Program-made: the position numbers and the translations under genes
The notes under the pieces: model-generated
Databases searched by the model: none
The model's input: the letters and a program-made list of their open reading frames with translations, nothing else
What the model was told of the DNA's origin: nothing
Source: Acetobacter aceti
GTDB lineage: Bacteria; Pseudomonadota; Alphaproteobacteria; Acetobacterales; Acetobacteraceae
NCBI RefSeq assembly: GCF_002005445.1
Contig: NZ_CP014692.1
Coordinates: 3,100,501-3,164,500 of the forward strand
Direction of reading: 5' to 3'
DNA length: 64,000 nt
Shown: positions 62,739 through 64,000 of the stretch, piece by piece
Layout of the letters: the number at the start of each line of letters is the position of its first letter
How positions within the stretch are numbered: the stretch's first letter is position 1

Positions 62739-63716
62739 CTATCTGTTGTCTGTCTTGAGCCAGCCGATCCGCCAGAACCACAGAAGCGGCAGAATAACCG
62801 AAACAACCATGGCGCACAGGGAATACCAGTATCCATAGGCCCAGCTTAATTCGGGAATATCCTTGAAGTTCATGCCGTATATACCGGCAATCAGTGTCGG
62901 CGCGACGCCGATGAAGCTGACCACAGTCAGGATCTTCATGCCGTCATTCTGTTCTATGCTGATAAAGCCCAGGGCCGCATCGAGCAGAAACTGAATCTTG
63001 TTGGAAAGCTGGGAGACAAAGTCCGTCAGGGACGTGACATCGCGACTGACTGTGGCGAGCCTTGCGGCAAGACCGTTCGGCAGCGTGTGCTTGCGGTTCT
63101 CGCTGATGAAAATCGAAATCCGGTCAAGCCCAAGCAGACTGTCCCGGATCAGCGAACTGAAATCTTCCGCATGCCCCACCCGTCGCAGAATGGTGCGCTG
63201 CCAGGATGCGAGTCTCGTGCTGCCTTTGGGATCGTATCCTGCGAATACGTCCCTCGAGAGCTGATTCAGATTGAGCCCCACATGCTCAAGAACATCCGCC
63301 AGACGGTCCACAATACATTCGAGAATCATGACCAGACTGTCGTCGCTGCTGAAACTGGCCTTCGATTCCGCGACCTGGCGCGCCGCGTTGTCGAAGGAGG
63401 CGTAGTCCGAAAAACGGACCGTTACGAGCCAGTTGGGCGTCAGCACAAAACCGATCGGGGAAGAGTAAAGATCTGTCTCCGTGCGCCGCACCAGCGGTAG
63501 CGACATGTAAACAGCGTCATCATCGGTATGAAGTCTGGAAGAACTTTCAATCTCTTCCAGATCGCTGCGCTGTGGAATGACCTTGCCGGTCAGATGAGCG
63601 GCCAGATCGCGCTCCGTGTCCGTTGGATCAACCAGATCGAGCCAGACAGCGCCAGCGGCGTCCTTCTCCGTCCCGACCGCGCAGGCAGGTTGGCCGTTCC
63701 TGTGAGCCAGAAACAT
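62739..63716 (-). CDS. CorA-type divalent-cation transporter
   Basis: 325-residue channel-like transporter for Mg2+ (or Co/Ni/Zn) in the 2-TM-GxN family. The signature YGMNF at the end of TM1 is present (ILTVVSFIGVAPTLIAGIYG, then MNF), with TM2 YWYSLCAMVVSVILPLLWFW. The frame extends to 63791, but ATG 63716 has AGGAG seven bases upstream. The cytoplasmic funnel has the long helix with EQNDGMK near its end. Ion preference cannot be read. Confidence 0.92.
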   Translation of the reverse strand: MFLAHRNGQPACAVGTEKDAAGAVWLDLVDPTDTERDLAAHLTGKVIPQRSDLEEIESSSRLHTDDDAVYMSLPLVRRTETDLYSSPIGFVLTPNWLVTVRFSDYASFDNAARQVAESKASFSSDDSLVMILECIVDRLADVLEHVGLNLNQLSRDVFAGYDPKGSTRLASWQRTILRRVGHAEDFSSLIRDSLLGLDRISIFISENRKHTLPNGLAARLATVSRDVTSLTDFVSQLSNKIQFLLDAALGFISIEQNDGMKILTVVSFIGVAPTLIAGIYGMNFKDIPELSWAYGYWYSLCAMVVSVILPLLWFWRIGWLKTDNR

Positions 63717-64000
63717 GAAAACGCTCCTACGGTTAACCCAGTTGTGTGCGTTCTCGCAAAAAGCAGCGTCGGGAGCAAACGCCCGAACCACAGGGAAAGC
63801 GGATGCCGGACGCCATCGCCTCTACAGAAGCAATAGAAAAACGCGGAAACCCGACACTCCAGCAGAGGCTGTTAGCGCCGCTATCCACAGACAAACCAGA
63901 GGCGGAACAACACGCTTTCCGCGAAACCAACCCGTGTCAGTTGGGGAAAACGACGCAAAAGAAATAACCGGTGAAGGAAATTTCCCTTCAGTCCTTGCCG
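63717..64000. other. Window end, no gene recognised
   Basis: 284 bases. Short frames here have no family resemblance. This is presumably the upstream region of the CorA gene and an unseen neighbour. Confidence 0.4.

Noticed and set aside
1..64000. CRISPR array, prophage, integrase or insertion sequence
   Set aside because: No regularly spaced repeats, transposase, integrase or phage structural gene is visible anywhere in the window.

Overview
The window is GC-rich bacterial chromosome from an alphaproteobacterium, most likely an acetic acid bacterium (Acetobacteraceae). This rests on gene content and order: plsX-fabH-ihfA-merR, def-COQ9, EnvZ/OmpR with a MarR gene, opgGH, a polyol permease and a phosphocholine-type phospholipase C. 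Short palindromic intergenic repeats of a kind familiar from this family point the same way. The genus cannot be fixed from the sequence. No phage, insertion sequence or CRISPR array is visible, so this looks like core chromosome with a few accessory patches.

Layout. 0-7.4 kb: the 3' part of a DegP-type protease, a lone ModE-like HTH regulator, osmoregulated periplasmic glucan synthesis (opgG-opgH), bacterioferritin, and an unknown gene with a Fur-box-like site. 7.8-15.2 kb: comEC, a small YPDVA-repeat protein, radA, an OmpA-like protein, suhB, efp and tRNA-Pro(GGG). 15.3-24.6 kb: a housekeeping block (merR, ihfA, fabH, plsX, rpmF, yceD, bamE, envZ/ompR, marR, COQ9, def, rpsU). 24.8-25.7 kb: a small acidic protein and trxA.

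25.9-37.7 kb: six genes on one strand that read as one surface-export and glycosylation locus. In transcription order they are a type I secretion ABC ATPase, an HlyD adaptor, a Sel1-repeat protein, a 1076-residue double glycosyltransferase, a protein with hydrophobic-W-like segments, and a GT4-type glycosyltransferase. No classical RTX substrate and no TolC-type outer-membrane gene lie beside it. This is my main candidate for an undescribed system.

37.8-50.5 kb: a CobW-like protein without a P-loop next to B12-dependent metH, a secreted multicopper oxidase, an APC permease, and a three-gene glycerol-kinase / flavoprotein / GlpA-like operon. 50.8-58.1 kb: a DsbA-like oxidoreductase, an A+T-rich island with a strong promoter for a polyol permease, phospholipase C, a decayed MFS pseudogene, fluoride channel crcB and a universal stress protein. 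58.5-64 kb: an intact-looking cobalamin riboswitch in front of a wrecked TonB-dependent receptor and an intact Ni/Co transporter, then rho, a small secreted protein and a CorA-type transporter.

Two regulatory structures stand out. A perfect 14-bp inverted repeat encloses the plsX start codon together with a 7-codon leader ORF. The cobalamin riboswitch appears to have lost its receptor gene and may now serve only the cobalt transporter. All functional calls come from reading motifs by eye; no database search was run.
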